Virus record (IMG/VR): IMGVR_UViG_3300031857_000254
Span: 1 to 53,562 of that record
Reading direction: 5' to 3' (one strand)
DNA: 53,562 bases
Source: a virus
Made by a program: the position numbers and the translations under genes. Below the pieces are notes generated by a model. That model made no database searches. It was given only the letters and a program-made list of their open reading frames with translations, and was not told the DNA's origin. Of the stretch, positions 25,008-32,325 are shown piece after piece (the first letter of the stretch is position 1; every line of letters starts with the position of its first letter).

Positions 25008-27418
25008 TCCCATAGTCCTACTGGCCACTCCTGTTTAGGTAGATAAATCGCTCGTGAAGTCGCGCCCCCGAAGCGAACACTCTCGGTGCTCTTCTTGGCG
25101 TATGGGTGGCGCAGCAAGACACCAGCCCAGCCCTCGAAATAGACAGACGTTTGCATGATCCGGTTCATCGGCTGGATGCTCTGGCCTATCCATACTCCTA
25201 CGACATTCCCATATTCACGTTCGATCTTCATTCCATAACGGGAAAGCGTGGACTCTGCCACTTTCAACCGAACGTCCGTCGTGTCATCGCGGGTAAAGCA
25301 AACTATCAGCAGCTCGCCAATCGTCCGCTCCTGTGCGCCGTGAACAGTCTCAACGCGGATCATGCTCCCCACGATGTGATGCAGCAGCGATATGTCCTCG
25401 CGCTCCGACTTCACCTGCAGGAACTCATCTAGGTTCACCGTGTTCAGGTATTTCTCGCACTGCTTCATGTCCAAACGCTTCGTGCTATACAGGCTATAGC
25501 AGCCAGCCATCAGCGTCCCCAGCTGGTCGCCAATGCGTCGGTTCGCCAGCACAGTAGCAATCGTTTCCTTGAATATCTCCACGTTGTGACGCAGCGTAAA
25601 TATGTTATGCAACTGCCGTGCCAACAGGCGCTGCGGCATATCCTGCGGTATCTCCGATGCAAGGCTCAGGAAGTCCTTGAACTCCTGCTCCTTCTTCTTC
25701 CGCTCGTCATGGCTGTAACTGTCCAGCGGCTTGATCGTCAGCACTGCCGTTCTCGTAAGGTCAGCTGCTTCCTTCAGGCCAACACCAATCGATGACATCA
25801 GGAACGACGACCGCATCGTAAACGCCTGTGCGCTATGGTTCGCCGACCCCTTCAGAATGCGGCCACGCCCCTCGCTCGAAGCCTGCCGCATCAGATCCAG
25901 AACCGCCTTGCGCCGCGCCTCGGCCTGCATCTTCTGCTTATCGTCAGCCTCGCTCTCATCGAACACCACTGGCATAGCATCATTACGCACCACCTGACGG
26001 ATGCCAGCCTCGGTCGTTGCCCCTAATGGATAGATAGCCAAGTCCCCAAGGCACGCGCCCGCAATCTCATTGACCACTGTCGATTTACCCGAACCCTGAT
26101 TGCCTGTAACCCAAGCGTGCGTCCGCCACTGCAGACCACCGCAAACTACCGCCGTCGCAATCCAGCCAGCCAATAGGTCGCCATAGATCGGCGCATCCCA
26201 GCGCACCTTGTTGCACAGCTCACGGATCATGCGGCCATCGTCATCGCTGGCCCGTGTGTTATAGTCGTCCACATCCAAGATCAGGTCGGCGTTCTTCTCG
26301 TAAATCCAGCGGCTCTTGAACCGAACAAACGGAATCTCCCGTGTCGCACCACCAGACCGACTGACCACCAGCTTACTGCCCGTGTTCATCACTGCCCGCT
26401 CGACGTTATCGTCAGCCTTATCAATCCAGATGCCGCGCCCACGCAGGCGCTTCGGATCATAGACGCCAAGCTCATGGCAACGATCCATGATAGTAATCCC
26501 AGACTGTATCCAGTCCACGCCCTTGCCGTCCGGCTTGCCTTGCTGGCCGCCCCAGTAGGTCGGGTCGCCATAGATATTCATGCAGCCCTTCTGGCTCATC
26601 AGGCGGTCGGGATCGAACACATCCACCTGCTCCCGTTGCTGCGTCATCAGCATATATTTCATGTGATCATAGCCCAGCGGTCGCCACTCACGCTCCGCAT
26701 CCTCGTCGTAGTCAATGACCTTCTTCTCTTTCACAGGCTCCGGCGCGTCCGGTGTAGCCACAGCAGCACGCTTCAGCTCCCGCCGCAGCAGGCCCGTGAT
26801 ATTCTCCGGCTTTACCTTCGCTGGCAGCTCGTCGCCCAAGTCCCAGCCATCAGGAAACGCAGGGCTCAGCCCCACAATCGAAACCGGAACAGCGTGACGC
26901 GCCAGAATAGCCTGTATCTCCATCGCAGCCTGCGCCCCAGCGCCATCATTATCCGGCCAGACAACAACACTGTGACCCTCAAGCACAGCCCAGCTACTCT
27001 GATCCACAGCGTTCGCGCCACCCTGCCACGTCGCAACAACCCAACCCTCAGGCAGATACTGCTGCGCTGCATCCGCAGCCTTCTCACCCTCGACAATCAG
27101 CACAGGCGAGTTCGGCGCGGACGCAATCATGTCGCTGTTATACAACGGACGGCCAGTCCCAAACCCAGAGGTCAGAAACTTCTTTCCGTCCCAAACAATC
27201 GGTCGGATTTCTTTGCGCTTCCCTTCAGGGTTCCAGCGTGCCACCGCACCAAAGGCAGAGCCATCAGCAAGGCGGTATATCCACATCGAGTCCGGCTCAC
27301 CGCCCAGTGCAGCCTTCAACTTCGCAGGAACCTCAATCGGCTCTGGCATGGGTGTGACTATGCTCGGTGTGTCCGTTATGTCCTCGGCCTTAACCGCCGT
27401 CAGGTCTATCTTACGCAT
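25004..27418 (-). CDS. Primase-helicase: Toprim domain and superfamily 3-like helicase
   Basis: An 804-residue replication protein. A Toprim domain shows EGEKAAD (110-116, catalytic Glu) and PDNDGAG (155-161, Asp-x-Asp). A linker near 230-250 is Pro/Glu-rich. The helicase core has Walker A GNQGSGKS near 439-446 and Walker B-like PVVFDES near 480, then an SSEGRGRILKGSANHSAQAF region near 510. The C-terminal third is a mixed domain that may bind DNA. The N-terminal zinc-binding domain normally fused to Toprim primases is missing here and appears to be supplied by the gene upstream, whose end overlaps this start by eight bases. Role: primer synthesis and fork unwinding. Confidence 0.9.
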   Translation of the reverse strand: MRKIDLTAVKAEDITDTPSIVTPMPEPIEVPAKLKAALGGEPDSMWIYRLADGSAFGAVARWNPEGKRKEIRPIVWDGKKFLTSGFGTGRPLYNSDMIASAPNSPVLIVEGEKAADAAQQYLPEGWVVATWQGGANAVDQSSWAVLEGHSVVVWPDNDGAGAQAAMEIQAILARHAVPVSIVGLSPAFPDGWDLGDELPAKVKPENITGLLRRELKRAAVATPDAPEPVKEKKVIDYDEDAEREWRPLGYDHMKYMLMTQQREQVDVFDPDRLMSQKGCMNIYGDPTYWGGQQGKPDGKGVDWIQSGITIMDRCHELGVYDPKRLRGRGIWIDKADDNVERAVMNTGSKLVVSRSGGATREIPFVRFKSRWIYEKNADLILDVDDYNTRASDDDGRMIRELCNKVRWDAPIYGDLLAGWIATAVVCGGLQWRTHAWVTGNQGSGKSTVVNEIAGACLGDLAIYPLGATTEAGIRQVVRNDAMPVVFDESEADDKQKMQAEARRKAVLDLMRQASSEGRGRILKGSANHSAQAFTMRSSFLMSSIGVGLKEAADLTRTAVLTIKPLDSYSHDERKKKEQEFKDFLSLASEIPQDMPQRLLARQLHNIFTLRHNVEIFKETIATVLANRRIGDQLGTLMAGCYSLYSTKRLDMKQCEKYLNTVNLDEFLQVKSEREDISLLHHIVGSMIRVETVHGAQERTIGELLIVCFTRDDTTDVRLKVAESTLSRYGMKIEREYGNVVGVWIGQSIQPMNRIMQTSVYFEGWAGVLLRHPYAKKSTESVRFGGATSRAIYLPKQEWPVGLWE

Positions 27419-27803
27419 GGTTCATGCCCAGCATATCTGCGAATCCTTTTAATGTTTCATGCAGGCTATCCCCGAATAGCCTCATAGACAGGTCGATCAT
27501 GTCGCCATGTTCCCCAGTCGCAAAATCTTTCCAACGCCCCGTGCTAAGCGAAACGCCCAGCGAAGCACTGCGATCCTCGCGCCACGGAGTGCGGCAGACA
27601 AACCACCCACCCTGCCGCTTGCCATCCGGCAGCCAAGCCTTGCACAGTGCCTCGATGTGTGTGGAACTCAAGCGATCCTTGATGTCGCTTATAGATATTG
27701 ACCGGAGATTGACGGCCTTGCCAGCGGCGGGGAAAGGAGGCCGCTCGCTGGAAGCTATGTGGTTTTTAGGCAAGCCTTGGACATTGCCACATTTTCCGGT
27801 CAT
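27411..27803 (-). CDS. Primase N-terminal domain protein
   Basis: A 130-residue protein resembling the N-terminal zinc-type module of phage primases: CKAWLPDGKRQGGWFVCRTPWREDRSAS (as two segments), then STGRWKDFATGEHGDMIDL. Only two Cys remain in the expected zinc region, so metal binding may be reduced or lost. It overlaps the primase-helicase gene by eight bases, so the two together form a split primase. The upstream 79 bases hold only a weak start region. Inferred role: template recognition for primer synthesis. Confidence 0.78.
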   Translation of the reverse strand: MTGKCGNVQGLPKNHIASSERPPFPAAGKAVNLRSISISDIKDRLSSTHIEALCKAWLPDGKRQGGWFVCRTPWREDRSASLGVSLSTGRWKDFATGEHGDMIDLSMRLFGDSLHETLKGFADMLGMNHA

Positions 27804-27882
27804 GTTGTTAATACCTTTCTAAAATCGCGCCGTCAAACGCACAAACACTAATGCTTGCATACGGAACCGAAACTTACAAGCC

Positions 27883-28212
27883 TTAACTCTCGCTGTCGTA
27901 AACGCCTCCGACAAAACTATATCGGTGGAAGCGTATCGGAATAGCCTCGGTGCGATACACCTTTCCCGCTGCATCCTTCCATTTCCCATGCTTGTCCAGC
28001 CGGATACGGAACGTCAGTGCTTGCGGGTCAGGTGCTATCGTCCAGTCCTGCTCTTCCTCATTCGTGCAATGGCCCATGATCATGGCCGGACGCCAACCTT
28101 TCTTCAGGTCAGCCGCCATCTCCCGAATCACAAGCTCGTGCCCGCTTATCACCTCGACCACCTCGAAGGGAAGAGTCCCCTTCTCCTCATAGCGGTTCGC
28201 ATAGCCCAGCAT
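27883..28212 (-). CDS. Hypothetical early protein
   Basis: A 109-residue protein with mixed strands: LPFEVVEVISGHELVIREM, a Lys-rich WRPAMIMGHCTNEEEQDWTI stretch, then FRIRLDKHGKWKDAAGKVYR. The last part looks like a small beta barrel. It overlaps the upstream gene by one base. Related-looking proteins occur in early regions of other phages, often near replication genes. No function assigned. Confidence 0.6.
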   Translation of the reverse strand: MLGYANRYEEKGTLPFEVVEVISGHELVIREMAADLKKGWRPAMIMGHCTNEEEQDWTIAPDPQALTFRIRLDKHGKWKDAAGKVYRTEAIPIRFHRYSFVGGVYDSES

Positions 28213-28406
28213 TACGCAGCGTCGCCCAGCCTCGCACGCACAGCCTGCCTCAACATTAGCGCCGTGAAGCCCCAGACCTTAGTCGCCAAGCTATACGCCT
28301 TCACCAGCTCCTTGATCTCACCATCAATCTCTTGCAGCCTACGCGCCGCCCTATCACGTTCACTAAAGGCATCGCGTGCCTTCAGTATAACTTCGGTATC
28401 AGTCAT
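28212..28406 (-). CDS. Small coiled-coil protein
   Basis: A 64-residue helical protein. RDAFSERDRAARRLQEIDGEIKELVKAY is a heptad-like coiled coil, followed by a hydrophobic helix. It is overlapped by its neighbours on both sides (ATGA upstream, one base downstream). It probably forms dimers. Function unknown. Confidence 0.58.
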   Translation of the reverse strand: MTDTEVILKARDAFSERDRAARRLQEIDGEIKELVKAYSLATKVWGFTALMLRQAVRARLGDAA

Positions 28407-28684
28407 CCCACAATCTCCAAAATCTCCGGCTTGTCCGTGCAGTCCGCGACCACCTCGTCAGCGTCATTGCCGTAGACCAGATAAATAGAACCAATCCGCT
28501 TGCGGTCAGCGTTCGCCACCTGCAGCCACTCTTCGTCGCAGTGCCCCAGCTCGACCATCACCGCTTCAGGGTCATCGCTGTGCATGATAGGATATTCCTC
28601 GCCGTCAAACACCGACAACAAATAGCCCTTGTCCAGAGCGCGCCCCACTATCTGTTTCACCACGAATCGTTCTTCCGTGTTCAT
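28403..28684 (-). CDS. Hypothetical early protein
   Basis: A 93-residue acidic protein: a helix EERFVVKQIVGRALDKGY, an acidic strand region, an ADRKRIGSIYLVYGNDADEVVAD strand pair, and a C-terminal EILEIVG. The strand SIYLVYGND followed by DEVVADCTD is a shape I have seen in other phage and bacterial small proteins. Four-base overlaps join it to its neighbours. Confidence 0.6.
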   Translation of the reverse strand: MNTEERFVVKQIVGRALDKGYLLSVFDGEEYPIMHSDDPEAVMVELGHCDEEWLQVANADRKRIGSIYLVYGNDADEVVADCTDKPEILEIVG

Positions 28685-28869
28685 CTCTTCCTCCTCGGCT
28701 CTCTGCGGCCATACTCAACCAGCGTGTCAAACGCCGTGTAATAGTCATCCCATAAAGACGGGTCGATATACGGGCTGTCATCCCCATTAACGTGTTCATC
28801 AATCGAATTGACAAGCAAATCCAGCACATCGAGCAGCTCACCTGCGTCTGCTGCGTCTAGCTCTCTCAT
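28681..28869 (-). CDS. Small acidic protein
   Basis: A 62-residue acidic helical protein (AADAGELLDVLDLLVNSIDEH, then LWDDYYTAFDTLVEYG) with a basic C-terminal RREPRRKR. It is overlapped by its neighbours by four bases at both ends. Acidic small proteins in early regions can act as inhibitors of host proteins, but nothing here proves this. Confidence 0.55.
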   Translation of the reverse strand: MRELDAADAGELLDVLDLLVNSIDEHVNGDDSPYIDPSLWDDYYTAFDTLVEYGRREPRRKR

Positions 28870-29126
28870 GGCTGCACCTCGCTTGATGAGGATTTATTCT
28901 TGCGCGATGAGGATTTATTCTTGCTACCAGCCGGACGGCCCATGTTCGCCTTATTGCGCGGCTTCTTATCCTTGCTGCCAAGCGGACGGCCAACCTTCTT
29001 CTTCGGGGTAAATAATTTCTCCTCCTTGGCCTCGATCATCACAACTTCCAATGACATTATAAAAACCGCATCCCAGTCCAGACGAACAGCCCAATCAAAA
29101 AACTTCTCTGCTAACCATTTACGCAT
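28866..29126 (-). CDS. Basic protein with two AT-hook-like motifs
   Basis: An 86-residue protein with an N-terminal hydrophobic helix (FDWAVRLDWDAVFIMSLEVVMI) and a basic tail holding two GRP repeats, VGRPLGSKDKK and MGRPAGSKNKSSS, about 20 residues apart. GRP flanked by basic residues is the AT-hook core that binds the minor groove of AT-rich DNA. Start: ATG 29126 with GGAG seven bases upstream; ATG 29129 is equally possible. It could act on the AT-rich origin-like region of this phage, but that is inference. Confidence 0.6.
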   Translation of the reverse strand: MRKWLAEKFFDWAVRLDWDAVFIMSLEVVMIEAKEEKLFTPKKKVGRPLGSKDKKPRNKANMGRPAGSKNKSSSRKNKSSSSEVQP

Positions 29127-29277
29127 CATCCTTCTCCTCTTCCTCATCCACAATCTGCATTGCCCACAAAATCTCTTCCTTGCTAATCGCCTTCAGCAAT
29201 TCCTTCAGCTTCACCCGTGCGTCCAGCTCGTGACTAGCCATCACGGAAAAGCCCAGCGTGAAATCAAACTTCCTCAT
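29119..29277 (-). CDS. 52-residue helical protein
   Basis: A small frame (MRKFDFTLGFSVMAS...) not longer than its gap, with helix ELDARVKLKELLKAISKEEILWAMQIV and an acidic C-terminus EEEEKDDA. It overlaps the upstream gene by 14 bases and the downstream one by eight. It keeps the operon free of gaps, which supports translation. Function unknown. Confidence 0.5.
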   Translation of the reverse strand: MRKFDFTLGFSVMASHELDARVKLKELLKAISKEEILWAMQIVDEEEEKDDA

Positions 29278-29494
29278 CTGCTACCTCCACGCTCGTCACC
29301 ATGTCCTCAATGTCGCAGCCCAATTCCAGCGCCTCATCGCGGGTCAAATCCCGCTCGTCGTTCCATTCCAGCGTTGCCCAAGGCTTTACGAAATCCCCAT
29401 TGGGCAGAACCCAGCCGCGCCCACCTGCCATGTCCATCGACGCACTGTCATCCGGCAGGGTCAGCGTCACTTCCAGTGTCATATTCACAATCAT
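29264..29494 (-). CDS. Small acidic beta-rich protein
   Basis: A 76-residue protein starting MIVNMTLEVTLTLPDD and ending EDMVTSVEVADEEV. ATG 29494 has AAGGG eight bases upstream and lies one base after the previous stop; a longer start six codons upstream has no spaced ribosome site. Strands at both ends and an acidic middle (LEWNDERDLTRDEA) suggest a small globular domain. Function unknown. Confidence 0.55.
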   Translation of the reverse strand: MIVNMTLEVTLTLPDDSASMDMAGGRGWVLPNGDFVKPWATLEWNDERDLTRDEALELGCDIEDMVTSVEVADEEV

Positions 29495-29495
29495 A

Positions 29496-29669
29496 TCAAT
29501 ATCCCTTCCCATTGCGGTATTCGATCACTGTCACCTCGCTGTCGCGCTCATCAGTCACAGTCCAAAGCCTATCGTCCTCCATGCTCAAAGACCGCGCCGC
29601 CCACATGGCGTGAATGCCATACTCGAACCGCGCAACTTCCTTGCAATCCACCTCCAGCCGCACGTTCAT
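29496..29669 (-). CDS. 57-residue hypothetical protein
   Basis: MNVRLEVDCKEVARFEYG..., ending YRNGKGY. A strand, a helix with AMWAARSLSM, and a strand EVTVIEY. It begins with a four-base overlap on the upstream gene and stops one base before the next start. Short, but fitted exactly to the operon pattern. Function unknown. Confidence 0.52.
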   Translation of the reverse strand: MNVRLEVDCKEVARFEYGIHAMWAARSLSMEDDRLWTVTDERDSEVTVIEYRNGKGY

Positions 29670-29926
29670 CCGTCTATCTCCTCCAGCAGCCGCGCAGCAT
29701 CAGCCACGAAGGTGTCCGTCACCCGACCAAACGCAGCATAATTCAGAACCATGCTTTGCAGTGCCGTCCGCATCGCGTCATAACGCTCCTGCATCGCCAA
29801 GATCGCGGTCAGGTTCGCTACGCTATCGTCATACAGCTTGCCTTCCGTGTTCACCGCATTGCCCATCAGCACGCAATCGCTGCTCTCCAGAAGCTCACGC
29901 ACTGTGCGGAATATATCGTCAGTCAT
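29666..29926 (-). CDS. Small helical protein
   Basis: An 86-residue all-helix protein (DDIFRTVRELLESSDCVLMGNAV, then NLTAILAMQERYDAMRTALQSMV, DTFVADAARLLEEI). ATG 29926 overlaps the upstream gene by eight bases; the open frame continues upstream but without a ribosome site. Probably a helical bundle. Function unknown. Confidence 0.55.
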   Translation of the reverse strand: MTDDIFRTVRELLESSDCVLMGNAVNTEGKLYDDSVANLTAILAMQERYDAMRTALQSMVLNYAAFGRVTDTFVADAARLLEEIDG

Positions 29927-30224
29927 CGTCCCGATCCTTCCCCGCCAAGCTATCCGAAGCCATCTGCCCAGCTTCAAACAACTGCTCCAGCGTTGCCGCA
30001 TGGCACTGGTTCAGCGCATCCGCAGCCACCTCTACAAATTCACAGGCGTAAAAGTCCTCGCCAGCTTCTCTGGCCGCCTCGCGCCGCCGAATCGCCTCCT
30101 CTGCTACCGATATGCACAGCTCCGCCATCTCATCGGTGTAGCGTTCATCATAATACAGCGCGTCCGTCCCTGCATCGGCAGCAAAAATCGCCGCATATCT
30201 CGCCAAATCCTTCGCTTCATTCAT
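29919..30224 (-). CDS. Acidic helical protein
   Basis: A 101-residue protein, MNEAKDLARYAAIFAADAGTD..., with strongly helical, Ala/Glu-rich repeats and an acidic C-terminal DRDDD. It overlaps the ferredoxin-like gene upstream by eight bases. It has two Cys in the middle (ELCIS, YACEF). Function unknown. Part of the early small-gene block. Confidence 0.55.
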   Translation of the reverse strand: MNEAKDLARYAAIFAADAGTDALYYDERYTDEMAELCISVAEEAIRRREAAREAGEDFYACEFVEVAADALNQCHAATLEQLFEAGQMASDSLAGKDRDDD

Positions 30225-30693
30225 CGTCCCACTCCTCAAACGCAAACGCGAAACAATCGCGCAGCTCTTCATCCTCGCACTCACCGATCATCATGGTCAC
30301 TTCAACGCCAGCGCCATAGCGCCCAATATAATCCATGCCCGTTTCGCAATACATCGCAGCCACAGACAAGCCCTGCTCCTCCTCGGCATAACGATACGCC
30401 TCAACAGGTGGCGACCATGCGCTGTCAAAGCGGAACGTCACGCTCTCGCCCTCGTCCTCAATGCCAACGTCACCAACCTCCCATTTCGTCCCCCAATGCT
30501 CAACGCTCCAGTCATACCAATTATTCGAGCCATGCTTCTCGCGCTCGGCACTGCCCACGTTCCCCCGAAAGACGCTATCCGGCATCGGGCGGATTGTGTT
30601 CAACAATTCCCGCTTGCCAGCGCCATCAATCAGCGCGTCTAGCTTCGCCCTCGGCCCCGTAAACGTCACCACATTTTCACACCAATTCGGCAT
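30217..30693 (-). CDS. Api92/YubB-type ferredoxin-fold protein
   Basis: A 158-residue protein starting MPNWCENVVTFTGP, the signature start of the Api92/YubB family found on phages and plasmids. Other matching segments are the LLNTIRPMPD loop, NWYDWSVEHWGTKWEV, and a FRFDSAWSPPVEAY strand. The fold in the family is ferredoxin-like, and its role is unknown. I take the second ATG (30693) because GGAG lies seven bases before it. The acidic C-terminal end (ECEDEELRDCFAF) is typical. It is in the early operon, which suggests a host-takeover function. Confidence 0.85.
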   Translation of the reverse strand: MPNWCENVVTFTGPRAKLDALIDGAGKRELLNTIRPMPDSVFRGNVGSAEREKHGSNNWYDWSVEHWGTKWEVGDVGIEDEGESVTFRFDSAWSPPVEAYRYAEEEQGLSVAAMYCETGMDYIGRYGAGVEVTMMIGECEDEELRDCFAFAFEEWDDE

Positions 30694-30850
30694 CATTCTT
30701 CTCCTCGTAAATCATCTCTATCAGTTCAAACGCGCCGCTATCCTCGCCGCGAACCATCATAGCCAGCAATTCCAAGAGGCCATCCCGTGCCTCCTCCAAG
30801 CTATCCGCACCGATATATAAATCCGTGCTAAAAACGTATGTCGCAGCCAT
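30677..30850 (-). CDS. 57-residue acidic helical protein
   Basis: MAATYVFSTDLYIGADSLEE..., a strand followed by a helix LLELLAMMVRGEDSGAFELIEM. It ends 17 bases inside the next gene. The start overlaps the upstream stop by one base. Its acidic nature matches the rest of this block. Function unknown. Confidence 0.5.
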   Translation of the reverse strand: MAATYVFSTDLYIGADSLEEARDGLLELLAMMVRGEDSGAFELIEMIYEEKNDAELV

Positions 30851-31134
30851 CACGCATCCTCCTCTTCATCTTCATCCGCCTCTGGCCGATACGCATCGAT
30901 ATTCATCGACGCGATTTCATACCAATTCACCTGCGCTAGAAACGCCTCGGCATAATCCAAAGCAATCCCCGATGCCTCTGCGCCAACAGTCTCCATCGCC
31001 ATGTCGCGCAAGTTCTGCCCCAGATCGTAAGCGTCCATGTCATTGTCGCTGGAAAAATCAGCGTCGAACATCTCCAGATTAACGCGCCAAGTCTCGTAAT
31101 TCGTCCAGCCGTTATATGTCGTATCTTTATCCAT
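30850..31134 (-). CDS. NYETW-type small phage protein
   Basis: A 94-residue protein with MDKDTTYNGWTNYETWRVN at the N-terminus, a pattern I recognise from many phage early regions. A helix-rich middle follows (YDLGQNLRDMAMETVG, IALDYAEAFL), with an acidic C-terminus EADEDEEEDA. The biochemical role is not known. ATG 31134 (TGATG overlap with the upstream stop) is chosen; ATG 31137 is possible. Confidence 0.68.
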   Translation of the reverse strand: MDKDTTYNGWTNYETWRVNLEMFDADFSSDNDMDAYDLGQNLRDMAMETVGAEASGIALDYAEAFLAQVNWYEIASMNIDAYRPEADEDEEEDA

Positions 31135-31382
31135 CATGCCTCTCCCTTCGCGGCCTTAATCGCAGCCGATGCGATATACCGCATACCTATGGCCGAACCG
31201 CCATTGCCCTCGACCTCAACAATCCGCTCCAGAGCCGCCAGCATATCCGCGACAATCGCCCGTGCCTCTCCAAGCTCCGCCAGCGTATCGCGTATGGAAG
31301 CCCCCTCAGGAGCCTCCAACGCCATCACCGCATAGTGCAGCGCCCCAGACGCATCACGCAGGGCTTCGGTTACATTTACCAT
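31134..31382 (-). CDS. Small helical protein
   Basis: An 82-residue helical protein (MVNVTEALRDASGALHYAVMALEAPEGAS..., then TLAELGEARAIVADMLAALERIVEVEG). ATG 31382 overlaps the upstream stop by one base (TGATG). The frame runs on upstream through the neighbour, but the stop-start overlap fixes the real start. A dimeric helical bundle is likely. Function unknown. Confidence 0.55.
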   Translation of the reverse strand: MVNVTEALRDASGALHYAVMALEAPEGASIRDTLAELGEARAIVADMLAALERIVEVEGNGGSAIGMRYIASAAIKAAKGEA

Positions 31383-31690
31383 CACGCCGCCTCCTTCGTA
31401 ACGTAACGCTTCACAACATCCCATGCCGATGCCACCTGCTCGGCAGGGAAATATTCCGGAAACGAAACAACCACACACTGCGCCGCGCAATCCTCCTCAA
31501 ACCATTGCGACGAACCAGACCAATAAGCCGCATAGTCTTTCATTTCTTTCGTGATACGGGGAAGCAATTCACGGGCAACCCAGATGCCGCCGTGCGATGC
31601 AGTCGAAACATAAATGATGCCCTCGGCAATGACCTCTTCGTCCTGCACGATGCCCCAAGGGGAAGATTTTCCATTCAACGTAAGCGTCAT
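31382..31690 (-). CDS. DUF7007-like protein, first gene of the leftward operon
   Basis: A 102-residue protein. The segments STASHGGIWVARELLP and SSQWFEEDCAAQCVVVSFPEYF resemble the DUF7007 type found in phages and plasmids, with its TASHGG and EEDC signatures. AAAGGA lies before the ATG at 31690. It is the first gene after the non-coding region and probably the first transcribed from the promoter at 31749-31778. Function unknown; a host-takeover role would fit its early position. Confidence 0.65.
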   Translation of the reverse strand: MTLTLNGKSSPWGIVQDEEVIAEGIIYVSTASHGGIWVARELLPRITKEMKDYAAYWSGSSQWFEEDCAAQCVVVSFPEYFPAEQVASAWDVVKRYVTKEAA

Positions 31691-31748
31691 ATTAAATATC
31701 CTTTCTCATATCATCCGGCTGTCAACGTCACATTGCAACCTATCGCCA

Positions 31749-31778
31749 GCCATAGTTTATCCGATTTACATATGTCAA
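31749..31778 (-). promoter_or_regulatory. Candidate leftward early promoter
   Basis: On the minus strand TTGACA (31773-31778) and, after 18 bases, TATGGC (31749-31754). Transcription would begin near 31742, about 50 bases before the first gene of the 31690-18299 operon. The -10 box is weak, but the context GCTGTTGACATA is repeated in front of the other leftward operon (33929-33940) and TTGACATA again at 20793-20800. Confidence 0.45.
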
Positions 31779-31822
31779 CAGCAAAACGACAATTATCACA
31801 TCATCCTTTATATTTTCCAAAA

Positions 31823-32195
31823 TGTCACGGATTTGCCCAAAAATGTCACGGAAAGCGTGACAAGCAAGTCGTTGTTTTTAAACGATAAAAATAGGGCCGA
31901 ATCGGACCTGTGACAAGTTTGTGACAAGCAAGTGCCTGTTATTGCAGGGGAATCCCAAAAATGTCACGGATTTCGGAAAAATACATCCCTATATATATCC
32001 CCCACCCCCTATCTCTCATAGGCCCTCTTTTTATTTTCAGGGGGTTGTATATATATAAATATCGTTACATTTATAAATATATATAAAAAAGGGCGGATTT
32101 CTGCGGTTTTTTCTGTCACATCGTCGTGACATTTTCGAAAAATCCGTGACAAACTGGCCTCAAACCCGCAGGAATCCTAGGGTTTTTTTGTGACA
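31823..32195. repeat. TGTCAC/GTGACA repeat field with AT-rich core; candidate replication origin
   Basis: TGTCACGGA occurs at 31823, 31844 (21 bp apart) and 31962. Its inverse appears as CGTGACA at 31856 and 32125 and TCCGTGACA at 32143. Shorter GTGACA/TGTCAC copies lie at 31910, 31921, 32114 and 32190. A 13-bp direct repeat GTGACAAGCAAGT is at 31857 and 31921. Between the two clusters lies a strongly AT-rich segment (32041-32096). Repeated protein-binding sites beside an AT-rich unwinding stretch is the layout of an iteron origin. No gene fits in 31691-32325. Alternative: operators for an early regulator. Confidence 0.6.
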
Positions 32196-32216
32196 TTGCC
32201 CAAAATCCGCGCCAAC

Positions 32217-32283
32217 CTATCTAATTCAACCATTTGACAACAGCGTCAACAGGGTGGGCCGCGCTTCCCTATGTAATTCAACC
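32217..32283. repeat. 15-bp direct repeat pair next to the repeat field
   Basis: CTATcTAATTCAACC at 32217-32231 and CTATgTAATTCAACC at 32269-32283 differ in one base and are 52 bp apart. Between them lies GTCAAC/GTTGTCAA-type sequence. They sit between the candidate origin and the terminator of the next operon, so they may be extra binding sites of the same region. Confidence 0.45.
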
Positions 32284-32295
32284 CAAGCGGTGGTC

Positions 32296-32320
32296 AAAAA
32301 AAGGGGAGCCGGAGCCCCCC
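32296..32320 (-). terminator. Intrinsic terminator of the small leftward operon
   Basis: On the minus strand a 7-bp GC-rich stem (GGGGGGC / GCTCCCC, one G-T pair) with a TCCG loop is followed by seven T. It begins six bases after the stop of the last gene (32326). This is a textbook intrinsic terminator and it separates the 33839-32326 operon from the origin-like region. Confidence 0.87.
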
Positions 32321-32325
32321 TGTGG

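Noticed and set aside
26474-27487. 337-codon plus-strand frame opposite the primase-helicase
   Set aside because: It lies against Toprim and Walker motifs on the other strand and has an Arg/His/Leu-biased product typical of a shadow frame.
27804-27882. Promoter before the primase module (TTGACG, 17 bases, TATTAA)
   Set aside because: The supposed -10 box lies between the ribosome site and the start codon, so a transcript from it could not be translated normally.
29258-30319. 353-codon plus-strand frame across the small early genes
   Set aside because: It runs antisense to many small overlapping genes that share start-stop coupling; its product is Pro/Ser/His-biased.
31691-32325. A missed gene in the 635-bp gap
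   Set aside because: Frames are short and broken by AT-rich and repeat sequence; no ribosome site with a credible product was found.
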